From Flavobacterium covae (GTDB lineage Bacteria > Bacteroidota > Bacteroidia > Flavobacteriales > Flavobacteriaceae), in assembly GCA_019565575.1 (NCBI GenBank), contig CP067379.1, positions 310,001 to 374,000 of the forward strand: 64,000 nt of DNA. The letters are read 5' to 3'. A model generated the notes under the pieces. It was not told the DNA's origin and did no database searches. It was given only the letters and a program-made list of their open reading frames with translations. The position numbers and the translations under genes are program-made. Shown here piece by piece: positions 25,402 to 36,160 of this stretch. Within the stretch, counting starts at the first letter, position 1, and each line of letters starts with the position of its first letter.

Positions 25402-27528
25402 CGCAAGCTGTCTTTTTGTTTTTAGCATTAGTTATTACTTTTATCATTACATCATCTTTTTTCTGAATCGATATTTTTGTTTTAAAAACCCCAATTCTTT
25501 TTTCGTTTTTAGATTCTGAATCGTCTGTTAATTCGGTATATAAGTTTCCATTTTTATAAATTTGAATTTTTGTTGGGAGGAATATCTTAAGACTTGGATT
25601 ATTTAAAAAATTTATTTTTAAAGTGGCGTTAGAAACTTCTATACTTGGAAGTCTTACTACTAAATCTTCTTGACTTGTCAAAAACCATCCATGATGATAA
25701 TCAGAGATGAAGCCAATTGTATTATCTGTTAGCATATTAATGTTGGTATAATCTTCATCTAAGGTTGATAGTACTTCAATTTTTTTACCTAATAATTTAT
25801 TTAATGGTTGTTTGTTTTTTATAATTTTTTCTTCAAATTCTTTTAAGAAATCTTGAATAGCTCCATCTTGTTCTTTAAAGTTTTTTAAGCCTTCATAGTT
25901 TGTGTATTTTTTCAAACGATTGTATGCTTGTATTACTTCTGGTTTTATAGTAATTGTATTCTCTTCTATTATGTAGTAACCGTTTTGTTCGTTTTCTAAT
26001 AAAAGTTCTAGATAGGTAAAACTTAAGGTGGTTATTAATTCTTTTATTTTTGATTTTTCTTTAGGTTGACTAGAGTTTATTGCTTGGTTTAATTGATTGT
26101 AAAAATTAAAAAATTTTGATGCGTTTATATTTTTACTTCCTTTTTCATAAGGAGAGCAAGGGAGGTTTTCTTTTTCTGCTGATTTTTCAAAATCTATATA
26201 ATATTCTGATAGTAACTGGTGATTTTGAGGAAATTCTTGTTTAAAGTATTTTTTTATTAAATCTTCTACTTTTAGATCATAGTTCATGAGTAATGAAGAG
26301 ATAACAAATGTTTTTAATCCTTGAAAACTGGTATAATCATAACCGCTTCCATTTATAAAAACACCTTTTATACCCATTTTTTTGAAATACTCTAGTTGTT
26401 TTTGTAATCTGTAAAGAAGTGGATATGGTGTTAGGTAATCATCAAAATTAGAAGCATAGTCCCATAAATAGACTTTATTTACTTTATTTTTCCATTTTAA
26501 TATTTTTTCTTCAAACGGGTTTACTTGCGTTTTGTTTTCAAAATATACATTTTTTGGAAAATTAATGGTACTGATCATTACTCCTGTGTTTTTGGGAAGT
26601 TCTTTTTCTGGGGGTGTTTCTGTTGTAAGATAAGCAGTAGTAAAAAAATTATACTGTGGAAATTCTTTTGCTAATTTTTCCATTAGATATACAACAGAAG
26701 GTGTTGCATTTGAAAGGGTATTCCCTAATCGTTTGCATTTGGGATCCAAACAAACTAGCTTGTTATCATTGGGAACCAGCATAAATGAATATTTTTTATG
26801 TGTATTAATACCAAAATTATCTATTATATAATTTTTTATATAATTATAGGTTGCTTCTGAAGAGAAACAGAGTTGTGTGGTATTTCTTTTATTTTCTACT
26901 AAGGCAAATGCTTGAATATTTCCTTCATTGGCTAGTAATTTCCCTAAATTATGTCCCCAAATTCCCCAATCATTTTCAATGTTATTAGAATTATAGAGTA
27001 CATCTGCATTGGGTTGTAAAACAGGACTAAAATGAGGTTCTCTGTATTCAAAAGGAAAACTAACGGTGCTTTCTTTTATGGTTATAATAGCGGGTAATAA
27101 ATCTTGTGTTTTGATTCTATCATCTTGGATGCTTAGTTTTTTTAAAAACTGATTAAATAGCCATTTTAGATTTTTTTCTGAGTTTGCAATTAATTGAATT
27201 TCTTTTTTTCTTCTATTTTTATCTGATAATCAAATATTTGTTGTGAAGATAGTATTACTCTTATTAGTAATCCTTCTTTGTTTTCATCTTTAGATATTAT
27301 TTCTGGGGTTGAAGATCTTGTCTTTAATTCATTGTAGAAATAATCTTTTTCTAGATTTTCTAATTTAGTTTTATAATCAAAGATTATTTTGTATTTATCA
27401 GAATATAATTTTACATCTTCTAAATCCGTATAAGGTTTTAAAGAACAACTACATAATACAAAAAAGAAAATTATTGCTAAACAGAGTTTAGATAGGGCAA
27501 TATAAAAGGAAAATATTTCTCTCATCAT
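25382..27528 (-). CDS. DUF4838-domain lipoprotein (glycoside-hydrolase-like), one frameshift
   Basis: It starts at ATG 27528 with a signal ending FVLCSCS. The frame breaks at 27203-27209 (seven T on the plus strand; eight would join KIEEKKEIQLIANSEKNLKW). The corrected protein is about 715 residues. The middle resembles DUF4838, a domain with a TIM-barrel-like, glycosidase-related pattern: MLVPNDNKLVCLDPKC, KVYLWDYASNFDDYL and KGVFINGSGYDYTSF. The C-terminal part looks like a beta-sandwich. By analogy to PgaB-type partners of exported polysaccharides, a periplasmic modifying or cleaving role is possible; this is inference. Confidence 0.75.
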
Positions 27529-27556
27529 ATTAATAGAGGATTATATAAATAGTGAT

Positions 27557-30321
27557 TTAAAACGAAATTTGGGTTTGAAAATATAAGTTATACATATTGG
27601 TATATTTATTTTCCGTTATTTTTATTGTACTCCAGCTTCCGAGAAACCCAACTGTAAAATGTGAATTTATCATATATTTAGGTCCTGCTCCTACCATTGT
27701 ATTAAAAGCATTCCAAGTATTGTATAAATTAAAATTTAGTGTTTGTAAGTCTGAAACTGTCCCTACGGCTCCTACTACTTGTATACAACTTTTTTTTTCG
27801 TTAAAGACATAAAACCTAGTGTCTGTACTGACGTTATAGAACATTGTATTATCTATAGAAAAGATTCCTGCTTTTATATTCCACCCAATAGTTTGCTCAT
27901 TTTTTGATAAGCCTAAAATTCCTTGAATCATATTAACCTGGCTTGGTAATTGTCTAAAACCTATACCTAATTCTACCTCGTAGTCGTTACCAAAGGCTTT
28001 GTATAGTGATATTTGTGTTTGAATTTTAGAAAAATATTTTGTTCCGTATCCTGCATTTAATCTAACATAAAATTTATCACTAAAGGGATGGTACCACTCA
28101 ACTATGGGTTGGATCCCTGTTCCTTCTTCTCGACCGGAATAATTCAATTGAAAAGTATAGGTGTTTTTATTTTCTTTATGAGCGTATTCTATTGTAGAAA
28201 TAGATGAATATTCTTGGTTTCCTTGAATTCTGCTTCTCAAATGATATATTCCTATTTCATTTTTAAAGGTTTTATTTTTTAATGCTTCTAAATGTTTTTT
28301 GAAATCTGAGAATTCCATAAGAGAAGGCTCGTATTGTTTTTGATAATAATAAGCTGAATCAAAAACTTTTTTTGTTTCTAGCAATACTCCTTTATCAAAT
28401 TTTAAATCTTTATTATTTTTATCAAAATACAGAGCGGAATTTATTAATTGTAACGCGTCATTGTGTTGTTTTTTCTTAACTAGTTCTTTGGTTTTAATGC
28501 GTGCATTTTCTGTATATACATTTACCAGTGATTTATTACGTGGAAATTTTTCTAAAAGGGGTAAAGTAAGGGCAATAGCTTTATCATATTCTTTTTGCGC
28601 TGTATAGGATTCTGCTAATTTTACTTTAAATGGCAAGTTATCTGGATATATTGTTGTAGCTTGTTTTGCGGCATCTAACATAGCTAAATGGTCTTCCATT
28701 TGATAAGCAAGACTGATTGCGTATTGTAATCCTAATTTACTAGTAGGCTTTACTAGCAGTATTTTTTTGACTACTTCGTATGCTTCTTCTATATTTTGCT
28801 CTTCTATTGCTTTTTTTATGAATGTTAATGCTTCCTCTTCGAAACCATTTGCATATATCGTTTTTTTAGGTTCGGAAGATTTTTCTATTAGTTGTAGGTA
28901 CATATCAAACGCATTTGTATAATCTTCAGAGGCTACTAAAGCATTTATTTTTTTTAAATTTCTAGCATCATCATTTGGTTTTTCTTTTAAAAATTCATTG
29001 ATAATAAGAAGGGCTTGATCATGTAAACCTGTTTTCAGGTAACATTGAAATAGACCTAATTTTGCGGGTTCATAATAATCATTTTGTTTTCTTTGATTTG
29101 AAACAGTGCGTAATAAGTCAATAGCCTCTAAATAGCTTCCCTCTAGCATGAGTTGTTTGGCTGTTTTATACTGAAATGCTTTAAAATCATCTCTAATATC
29201 GGAATCATTAGGGAATTTTGAATGCAATTTTTGTAGTATTTGATTTGATTTTGATTCGTTTCCTAATTGTTTGTAAACAAAATATTCTTTTGATAAAATT
29301 TCTTTTATATCTCCTTTTATTTTTTTTGCTTTAGATATAAAATCAAGTGCATCATTATAATATCCTTTACTTATTGCGTTATTTAAGAGATATATTAGTG
29401 CTTCTTCGTCCTTTGGGTTTTTTTCTAAAATTTTACCATATAATGTGTACGGATCATTATTACTTTGGATTCTTGCTGATTCTACTATTAATTCGTCATA
29501 ACTTTTCTGAAGTTGAGAATCATTTTTTTTTGACATCTTTCTTTTTAAAAACTCTAATGCTTCTGCATTTCTATTCATTTCAGATAAGATAGCAACTTTT
29601 TTGGTTATATAGATTTTATTTTCTGGAAATTTTTGAGTTCCTTTTTCAGCATACAAAAGGGCCTTTTCTTTGTCTCCAGCTGTTAATAAGCTATTTATTA
29701 TATCTACATAAATATCAACTTGTTGGTTATCTATTTTTGCTAATTCTTCTGCTAGAGTAACGGCTTCATTCAGTTTTCCTTCTTTTTTAAGGCGTGCTAT
29801 TTCTTGTTGTGTATTGTATATATAATCTTTTTGAACAGTCGCATCTTCTGGATATATCTGATTTAATCTTTTCAGCATTCGAGTTGTTTCAGTAAGATTG
29901 CCTTGTAATCTGTATATTTCTATTTTTTTTATCCATAATTGTTTCCAATAGGGATTTACTTCTAATAATTCATTTATGTAACAAATGGCACTAGAATAGT
30001 GTTTAGAGTTCATTTCTACATTTACAAGCAATTGTTTTGCATCGAAATTTGTTTTATCGTATTGCAAGGATTTAACTAAATGATATCTTGCATTTTGAAA
30101 GTCTTTTTAATATAGTAATACCTTCCTAAAAGCATTCTGAGATTAGAATCTGTTTCGTCTTGTTTTAAGCCTTCATCTATAATGTCTTTGGCTTTTTGCC
30201 ATTCTTGTTTTTTAAAATATTTTTTAGCCATAATGGCATAATCTTCCATTGTATCTTGGGCATTTAAGGAGCATATTGATAGGAAAAGAACTAGTAATAA
30301 GTGGTAATTTTTTGAAATCAT
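27557..30321 (-). CDS. TPR-repeat protein with C-terminal YaiO-like outer-membrane beta-barrel, one frameshift
   Basis: It starts at ATG 30321 with a signal peptide (LVLFLSICSLNAQ). The frame breaks at 30104-30108 (five T; six would join YYYIKKDFQNARYHLVKS). The corrected length is about 921 residues. Residues 25 to about 670 form many tetratricopeptide repeats, alternating helices with A/Y/L at TPR positions. The last ~230 residues are a beta-barrel of the YaiO type ending in FQTQISF with a terminal Phe. TPR plus barrel is the architecture of PgaA/BcsC polysaccharide exporters, and the GT2 synthase gene lies 15 bp upstream, so export of the polymer made by that synthase is the best guess. 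Confidence 0.8.
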
Positions 30322-30336
30322 TTTTTATTAATACAA

Positions 30337-31779
30337 TTATTCAACTTCTTGATTTTCTAGAGCAGTAGGTGTTGTTTTATTTTGTGCAAAACCTTGACGG
30401 GTCATTTGCCCCCACTCGAATTTTTTACGTGATAAAAAATCTACGTATCCTTTTAAGCTATAAAAAACGATAAGTGGATGATATATAAAAGGTTCTACTA
30501 AAGTAAAAAAACATAGTTTTAAATATTCATTAAAGGTTCTGTATTGTTCTTGTACTAATTTATCTAAATAAATGGTTATTAATGAAAGACAAATTCCAAA
30601 CAAGTAAACAAAGGTTAACATTATACTTGCTGTATAAAAATTTATTCCTCTTGTTATTAATAAATATATGGTGTATAAATATCCTATTAGTTCTATAAGT
30701 GGTGCTGAAAATTCGAAAAATAGAGTATATGGTAAGGTAATCATTCCTAATTGTTTATATTTAGGATTGAAAAGGTATTTTCTGTGAACTGTAAAAATTT
30801 GCAATAACCCACGAGCCCATCTTGTCCTTTGTCTATTTAATATTTTAATATTAGGAGGTCCTTCTGTCCAACAGCAAGTATCGGGTATTTGAACAATTTT
30901 ATAATCTTTATTAAAATTACACATATATCCTATGATACGGGTAGTTAAGTCCATATCTTCTGCATGTGATGAAGGGTCATATCCTCCAGCGGCAATAACT
31001 ACGGATTTATCAAACATACCTAATCCTCCTGATATATTGCCTATGGCATTTATTCTTGACCATCCCATTTTTCCGATTAGATAACTTCTTAAATATTCTA
31101 CTTCTTGAAAAAGGGGAATAATTCTATTAGGGACTTTAACTTGTGTAACTACCCCATTTTGAATTACACAACTGTTAGCCATACGCAAAGTGGCTCCTAC
31201 TCCTATTACTTGTGTTTTATTAATTAAGATGGGTTTAATCATTTTTATAAGTGCATCACGAGATAATATACAATCTACATCAGTACATAGGAAATAAGGA
31301 TAACTAGACGCATTTATTCCCGCATTAGAGGCATCTGCTTTGGTACCTCCATTTACTTTATCTACAACCGTCAACTTAGAATAAGCTGGATTCGTGGATT
31401 TTAAAATCCTTTTTAAGGGTTTTGTTTTTATTTTTTCTACGTAAGCAAATGGTGTTTCAACTAGCTCGAAATTTTCTATTAATAATTCTAATGTACTATC
31501 CTTACTCCCATCATTAACAATAACTACTTCAAATTTTGGATAATTTAAAGTAAGCATGGAGTGTACATTGTCAATTATAGTCATTTCTTCATTATATGCT
31601 GGGGCTACAATCGAAATTCCTGGAGCAAAGGGCGTTTTTAAAAAGTTTTCATCCATTTCTTTACTCTGATTCTCTTTGTACTTTTTTATTTCTTTATAAC
31701 CATAAATAATGAGCATAAAATAAATAATGGTGAGCATTGAGGCGTAAAGAAAAATTACATTTTGAAAGATATCTGCCAT
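30337..31779 (-). CDS. Membrane glycosyltransferase family 2 (PgaC/BcsA-like processive synthase)
   Basis: 480 residues. An N-terminal membrane segment (ASMLTIIYFMLIIYG) is followed by the GT2 catalytic core: SIVAPAYNEEMTI, VVIVNDGSKDST, CTDVDC (metal-binding DxD), GGYDPSSHAEDMDLT (catalytic ED) and the processive-synthase motif QRTRWARG (QxxRW). Several C-terminal membrane helices form the channel. It probably polymerises a UDP-sugar, for example GlcNAc, into an exopolysaccharide and moves it across the inner membrane. Neighbours are a HEAT protein upstream and a TPR/barrel exporter downstream. Confidence 0.9.
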   Translation of the reverse strand: MADIFQNVIFLYASMLTIIYFMLIIYGYKEIKKYKENQSKEMDENFLKTPFAPGISIVAPAYNEEMTIIDNVHSMLTLNYPKFEVVIVNDGSKDSTLELLIENFELVETPFAYVEKIKTKPLKRILKSTNPAYSKLTVVDKVNGGTKADASNAGINASSYPYFLCTDVDCILSRDALIKMIKPILINKTQVIGVGATLRMANSCVIQNGVVTQVKVPNRIIPLFQEVEYLRSYLIGKMGWSRINAIGNISGGLGMFDKSVVIAAGGYDPSSHAEDMDLTTRIIGYMCNFNKDYKIVQIPDTCCWTEGPPNIKILNRQRTRWARGLLQIFTVHRKYLFNPKYKQLGMITLPYTLFFEFSAPLIELIGYLYTIYLLITRGINFYTASIMLTFVYLFGICLSLITIYLDKLVQEQYRTFNEYLKLCFFTLVEPFIYHPLIVFYSLKGYVDFLSRKKFEWGQMTRQGFAQNKTTPTALENQEVE

Positions 31780-31844
31780 GTTAGTAGTTGTAGTTTCCGT
31801 AGTTTTTTGACATACAGTTAGTTGTTATAAGATATTTTATTTTT

Positions 31845-32981
31845 TTAAACTTTTATTAGTGGGTTTTTGATGTGCTTAAATATTAAATTTTCAAAACCAT
31901 CTTCAATTTTAGACTCCATTTCATTAATTAAATTCACTCCTTCGTTATCATAATTGTAAATAGCACGTCCTATTCTAATTTTCAAACTAGTATCAAATGT
32001 TTTATAAAAAGCTGATTTTAAAAACTCTAATCCTTTCTCAGGTTTTGTTTCTGTTACTGTTTTTATAATACTATGTTGAACTGATATAGGTTCAAAGTCA
32101 TAGTTTGCAATTAATGCGTCTTCTATATTGTTATTTTGAAGAATTCCTATTGCCTCTATAAGGGCTTTTCTAACTTTAGAATGGGTAGTTTGCGTTAGAA
32201 GCGTTAATAAAAAGGGAAGATTTTCATGTTGTTTATAGAAAGATGTTTCGTATATAAAGAAACATTTTAAGTCTATATTTTCTGTTCTCGTAATCCATTG
32301 AGCAAAATTAGGAATAAACTCTTTTGATCTTTTTAAAAGAATTTCATGAATTTGAATTTTATCCCATTCTGTAAATTCACTATCAAAATCTTCATTAAAA
32401 AAACGAAAGGGATCATGTTTACTTAAATAAATATATGCTTTTCTTGCTTTTTTACGCAATGCTTCATTTTTATCATAAACTAATGATATTATAACGGATT
32501 CCGATATTGTTAATCGTAATTTTATAATTTGTGATAATCCTTCTAATTTTGTCTTGAGATTTCCTTTTAATAATCTTTCTTCCCAAAAAGATTTTAAATC
32601 AAAAAAGTACAAAATTTCATTAAAATTATGTAAATCATATACCTCATCTTCGTCTATTAACTCAATAATAGTTTCTGTAATTAGTAGTTTGTGTGTCTTT
32701 TTAAAATCTTTTTTATTTTCAAAAACAAGCTTAATATCTTCCAATGTGTAATCTTTAGGCGAATAAACTATTTCCTTTATTTTTTGTAAATAAATTAGAT
32801 TAAGCGTCTTTTTTTGAATTGCAACTGATTTTTTCTCCCAATTCAAATAAATTAAATTGAGAAACGTCACAAAGTATACACATATAAATATGAAACTCAA
32901 AATTATTGCCAATTGTAACACAGGAGGCAATTCTGAAATTGAAAAATAAAAATCTTTTAAAACAAAAATAATTTTACCCAT
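31845..32981 (-). CDS. HEAT-repeat protein with N-terminal membrane anchor
   Basis: 378 residues. A hydrophobic segment at about residues 22-48 (LQLAIILSFIFICVYFVTFL) anchors a cytoplasmic all-helical domain with HEAT-like repeats (SVIISLVYDKNEALRKKARK, SKVRKALIEAIGILQ, PISVQHSIIKTV). HEAT scaffolds mediate protein contacts. Being the first gene of the polysaccharide-like cluster, 65 bp before the GT2 gene, it may regulate or assemble the synthase. The family appears next to GT2 genes in Bacteroidota; exact role unknown. Confidence 0.75.
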   Translation of the reverse strand: MGKIIFVLKDFYFSISELPPVLQLAIILSFIFICVYFVTFLNLIYLNWEKKSVAIQKKTLNLIYLQKIKEIVYSPKDYTLEDIKLVFENKKDFKKTHKLLITETIIELIDEDEVYDLHNFNEILYFFDLKSFWEERLLKGNLKTKLEGLSQIIKLRLTISESVIISLVYDKNEALRKKARKAYIYLSKHDPFRFFNEDFDSEFTEWDKIQIHEILLKRSKEFIPNFAQWITRTENIDLKCFFIYETSFYKQHENLPFLLTLLTQTTHSKVRKALIEAIGILQNNNIEDALIANYDFEPISVQHSIIKTVTETKPEKGLEFLKSAFYKTFDTSLKIRIGRAIYNYDNEGVNLINEMESKIEDGFENLIFKHIKNPLIKV

Positions 32982-33114
32982 TTACCAAAGTATTTTACTT
33001 TATTTGCAATACAGCTCATAAAAAACCACAACACCACAAAGTGTTATAATTTGACTGCCAAGAAAACGCTTATTAAAGGGATATATTTTTTAATAACATT
33101 ATTTTAACGTTATT

Positions 33115-34608
33115 TTAACAATTATGTGTGAATATTTTTTTAAATTTAACAAGTATATCCTGAACTGATTCTAATCCGACTGAAATACGTAACATTTCAC
33201 TCTCTAAACCATTCACTTCCAAATATTTTTGCCCTTCTTTTGTTTTTAATAAATCGTAATGCGCTAAATAAACATAAGGCATTACTAAAGTAAATTCCGT
33301 TCCTAAACTAGGTCCTTTAGCCAATTCTAGACAATCATAATAATTTGATAATCTTCTGTTAAACACTACAGATACCAATGCTGGAATGTTATTGGAACAA
33401 GTTATCTTTTTATAATTCTCGTATGCTTTTCCACTATTAACACTTAAAACTTGTTTGATTTGAGGCTCATTAGAAAAAAAATCTATTACAGCCTGTGTGG
33501 ATGAAGACATTTTTTCGATTCTTTCCTGATATTGTAATATTTGAAATCCTAATCGCTCTATCTCTCCTACAAAAGGTTTTATTATGTATTTTTTTACTTC
33601 TTTCAACAATTTTAAATCTCTAGAAACAATTCCTCCCATCAATAGATCTCCATTTCCACAAGCAAACTTTGATAAACTTTCGACTGCTATATCACAGTAT
33701 TCTAAAACATTTAGATTAAAAGGTGTAATAAGTGTAACATCTAGTAATAATTTAACCTTATATCTTTTACATATAGAATAAAGTTTTTTAACATCTACAC
33801 AATCTAACTTAGGGTTAGACACTACCTCTGTTACTAACAATGAAATATTTTGATGATTTTCTTTTAACCAAAGTTCTAAGTTTTCTAAATCATACACATC
33901 TACTTGCCAATAATTATTTGGACTTCTTTTTTGAATTACTTCCATTGTATCTAGATACAACCAACCTAATTGTACAACTCCGTTTTTCCCTTCTAAAATG
34001 CCTTTTTGAATAATAGCTTCACAAACTGCAAAAAGGGCATTAGCTCCAGAGTTCGTTAAAACAATACAATCTGAATTCACTCTATACGCTTTACTTAAGA
34101 TTTCATAAATATTTTCATTTGCTTGAAATAATTCCTTTTTTTCTTCTTTATATATATGTGTAATCAAACCTAAATCAAATAATATTTTTTCAGCTTTTCT
34201 AGAACTCATAATAAGTCCTGTATTTCGGATATAAGCATGAATTGTTTTTAACAAATAATGATCTGATTTTATTTTCAAAAAAACACAATCTAATAATGGT
34301 ATAAAATCCAATCTTATATGGATCATCTTGCAAAGAATTTCGTATGCTTTTTGAGAAGAGAGAGGCAAAATCAAATATTCTTCCGTTAGTTCATTTTTTT
34401 TTTGAACATAATCAACTAGTCGTTGTACTAATCTATTTCGAAAAAAACGAGGGTACCCAGATTCCATCTTTTCAATAATATTTTCATCTCCTTCTTCATA
34501 CCCTACAACATCATCAATAGTAGGTAAACTAACTGAAACAGCATGTGGATTATCGTACGGTATTGATTTCCCACAAGAAATAGGTTTTAAATAATTATAC
34601 ATGACCAA
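33115..34608 (-). CDS. PLP-dependent Cys/Met-metabolism enzyme, divergent paralogue
   Basis: 497 residues, longer than usual (~390) owing to about 110 extra N-terminal residues. The fold-type I PLP core is seen in LTNSGANALFAVCEAI, LLVTEVVSNPKLDC, LLLDVTLITPFN and the likely PLP lysine in ESLSKFACGNGDLLMGG. The C-terminal LRISVGLESVQDIL matches cystathionine gamma-synthase relatives. It overlaps the preceding gene by 14 bp, so the two are co-translated. Candidates are O-acetylhomoserine-dependent cystathionine synthase or sulfhydrylase, but substrate residues are diverged. Its role in the Met pathway is supported by the shared leader. Confidence 0.75.
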   Translation of the reverse strand: MVMYNYLKPISCGKSIPYDNPHAVSVSLPTIDDVVGYEEGDENIIEKMESGYPRFFRNRLVQRLVDYVQKKNELTEEYLILPLSSQKAYEILCKMIHIRLDFIPLLDCVFLKIKSDHYLLKTIHAYIRNTGLIMSSRKAEKILFDLGLITHIYKEEKKELFQANENIYEILSKAYRVNSDCIVLTNSGANALFAVCEAIIQKGILEGKNGVVQLGWLYLDTMEVIQKRSPNNYWQVDVYDLENLELWLKENHQNISLLVTEVVSNPKLDCVDVKKLYSICKRYKVKLLLDVTLITPFNLNVLEYCDIAVESLSKFACGNGDLLMGGIVSRDLKLLKEVKKYIIKPFVGEIERLGFQILQYQERIEKMSSSTQAVIDFFSNEPQIKQVLSVNSGKAYENYKKITCSNNIPALVSVVFNRRLSNYYDCLELAKGPSLGTEFTLVMPYVYLAHYDLLKTKEGQKYLEVNGLESEMLRISVGLESVQDILVKFKKIFTHNC

Positions 34609-35773
34609 TATTTTTTAAAGTTGGGCAAGCAATTGCTTGTTTTATATCTTGAATTAAATCTTTTGTATTTTCTAAACCAATCGAAAATCGTACCGTATTT
34701 TTGGTTAAACCTATGGCTTGCAAAGCTGATTCTGAAAAAGTTGCATGACTCATTTTAGAAGGAATTTCTACTCTTGAATCTGTTGTTCCAAATGAAACTT
34801 TTTCGCCAAATAATTTTGTATTTTCAATTACTGATTGAGTTATAAATTCATTTTCAAAATCAACTGTTAAAATAGCTGGTATTATTTTCATTTGCTTTTT
34901 AACTAAATTATGTTGCGGATGTGTTTTTAACCCAGGAAATCTAACCGATTTTACCTCTGGGCACTTTAATAACTCTTCAACTATCTGAAAAGCACTTTGT
35001 TCTTGTGCTTTCATTCTATAAGTTAGTGTAGGTAACCCTAAAGAAACTAAAAAAACATCAAAAGGGCTTTGCGCACGACCTTGTGCATTAGAATAATAAT
35101 GAACTTTTTTATACCAAAATTCTTCTTTTACAACAATTGCACCAGCCACACAAGCTCCGTGACCTGATACATACTTAGTGGCCGAAAAAACTGAAAAATC
35201 AGCACCTAAATCTAATGGTCTTTGACAAGCAAATGTTGCCATACTGTTATCTACTGCAAAAACGCATTTATATTTTTTAGATAAATTAGCAATAGAATTT
35301 ATATCTACAATTTTTAATCCAGGGTTCGTGGGAGATTCACATAATATTAACTTTATATCATTGTGTTTTAGAATAAATTCTACTTCATTTTGATTCGTAA
35401 AATCCGCATAAAAAACGCTGATATTATTTTTTTCAAATAAAATATTTAACACCCTATAAGTACCTCCATAACAATCTTTTTCTACCAACACCCTATCTCC
35501 TGTCTTTAAAACAGTTTCAAACAATAAAGCTATAGCTGCAATACCTGTATTTGTACAAATACACCCAAAACCATTTTCCGCTTTAGCAAAAATAGCTTCC
35601 AACGCATTGCGCGTAGGATTATCTGTTCGTGAATAATCGTATAAAAAATCAGAATCTTGCTGACGCTTATAATCAAAGGTAGCCGTGTTATATATGGGCA
35701 AATGGGTAGCACCATAAGCATCTTTGATACCACTGTGCTGGGTTAAATTAGCTAAAAGAGTTTCTATTTTCAT
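34595..35773 (-). CDS. Transsulfuration enzyme (cystathionine gamma-synthase / O-acetylhomoserine family)
   Basis: 392 residues, standard length. Motifs are TLLANLTQHSGIKDAYGATH, YDYSRTDNPTRNALE, GFGCICTNTGIAAIALL, ESPTNPGLKI, VDNSMATFACQRPLDLGAD and the PLP lysine in SATKYVSGHG, ending VRFSIGLENTKDLI. It probably joins cysteine to acyl-homoserine (MetB-type), or uses sulfide directly (MetY-type); sequence does not separate these firmly. It is the first gene behind a Met-codon leader and terminator, and is divergent from metK across 510 bp. Confidence 0.88.
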   Translation of the reverse strand: MKIETLLANLTQHSGIKDAYGATHLPIYNTATFDYKRQQDSDFLYDYSRTDNPTRNALEAIFAKAENGFGCICTNTGIAAIALLFETVLKTGDRVLVEKDCYGGTYRVLNILFEKNNISVFYADFTNQNEVEFILKHNDIKLILCESPTNPGLKIVDINSIANLSKKYKCVFAVDNSMATFACQRPLDLGADFSVFSATKYVSGHGACVAGAIVVKEEFWYKKVHYYSNAQGRAQSPFDVFLVSLGLPTLTYRMKAQEQSAFQIVEELLKCPEVKSVRFPGLKTHPQHNLVKKQMKIIPAILTVDFENEFITQSVIENTKLFGEKVSFGTTDSRVEIPSKMSHATFSESALQAIGLTKNTVRFSIGLENTKDLIQDIKQAIACPTLKNIGHV

Positions 35774-35810
35774 GTCGTATATATAATAATCATATTGTAA
35801 AAAATTAATT

Positions 35811-35838
35811 CAAAAAAAAACCTCTGCAAATGCAGAGG
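35811..35838 (-). terminator. Attenuator terminator upstream of the PLP-enzyme pair
   Basis: On the minus strand GCCTCTGCA and TGCAGAGG form a stem followed by at least nine T. It lies between the Met-rich leader peptide and the gene start at 35773. The stem core equals that of terminator 1 at metX. Confidence 0.9.
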
Positions 35839-35861
35839 CACTCTCATAAATGTGGATAACA

Positions 35862-35909
35862 CTATATAATAGTAACTCTGGAGAAAGTTATTCTCATCAT
35901 ATTCATCAT
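35862..35909 (-). CDS. Leader peptide of the PLP-enzyme pair (Met-rich, 15 aa)
   Basis: MMNMMRITFSRVTII: four Met among the first five codons, followed by Ile, Thr and Val codons. It begins about 40 bp after a TAATTTTG promoter box and stops 24 bp before the terminator. Composition fits methionine-controlled attenuation of a methionine-pathway unit. Confidence 0.7.
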   Translation of the reverse strand: MMNMMRITFSRVTII

Positions 35910-35948
35910 CTTCTTAAAATATCTTTTCATCTCAAATCAAAAACAAAG

Positions 35949-35956
35949 CAAAATTA
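35949..35956 (-). promoter_or_regulatory. Promoter -7 box (TAATTTTG), PLP-enzyme leader
   Basis: It matches TAnnTTTG. Very AT-rich DNA fills the rest of the divergent region to the metK promoter. Confidence 0.5.
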
Positions 35957-36146
35957 GATTAATATTCTATAAAATTAAAATAAATAATTTATTTTTCTGT
36001 TTTTTATTAATAAAACATATTTATATAAAAACAAAATCTAATTAAAATTAAATAAGCCAATTAAAAATCTGAAAAACAACAAAATCTCAAAACCATAGTT
36101 TATCCAAAAAAAAGTTAATAATCATTTAGAATTCAATTTCCTTTTA

Positions 36147-36154
36147 TACATTTG
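36147..36154 (+). promoter_or_regulatory. Promoter -7 box (TACATTTG) of metK
   Basis: An exact TAnnTTTG match about 10 bp before the structured leader, giving a transcript start near 36161. Confidence 0.6.
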
Positions 36155-36160
36155 TACCAA

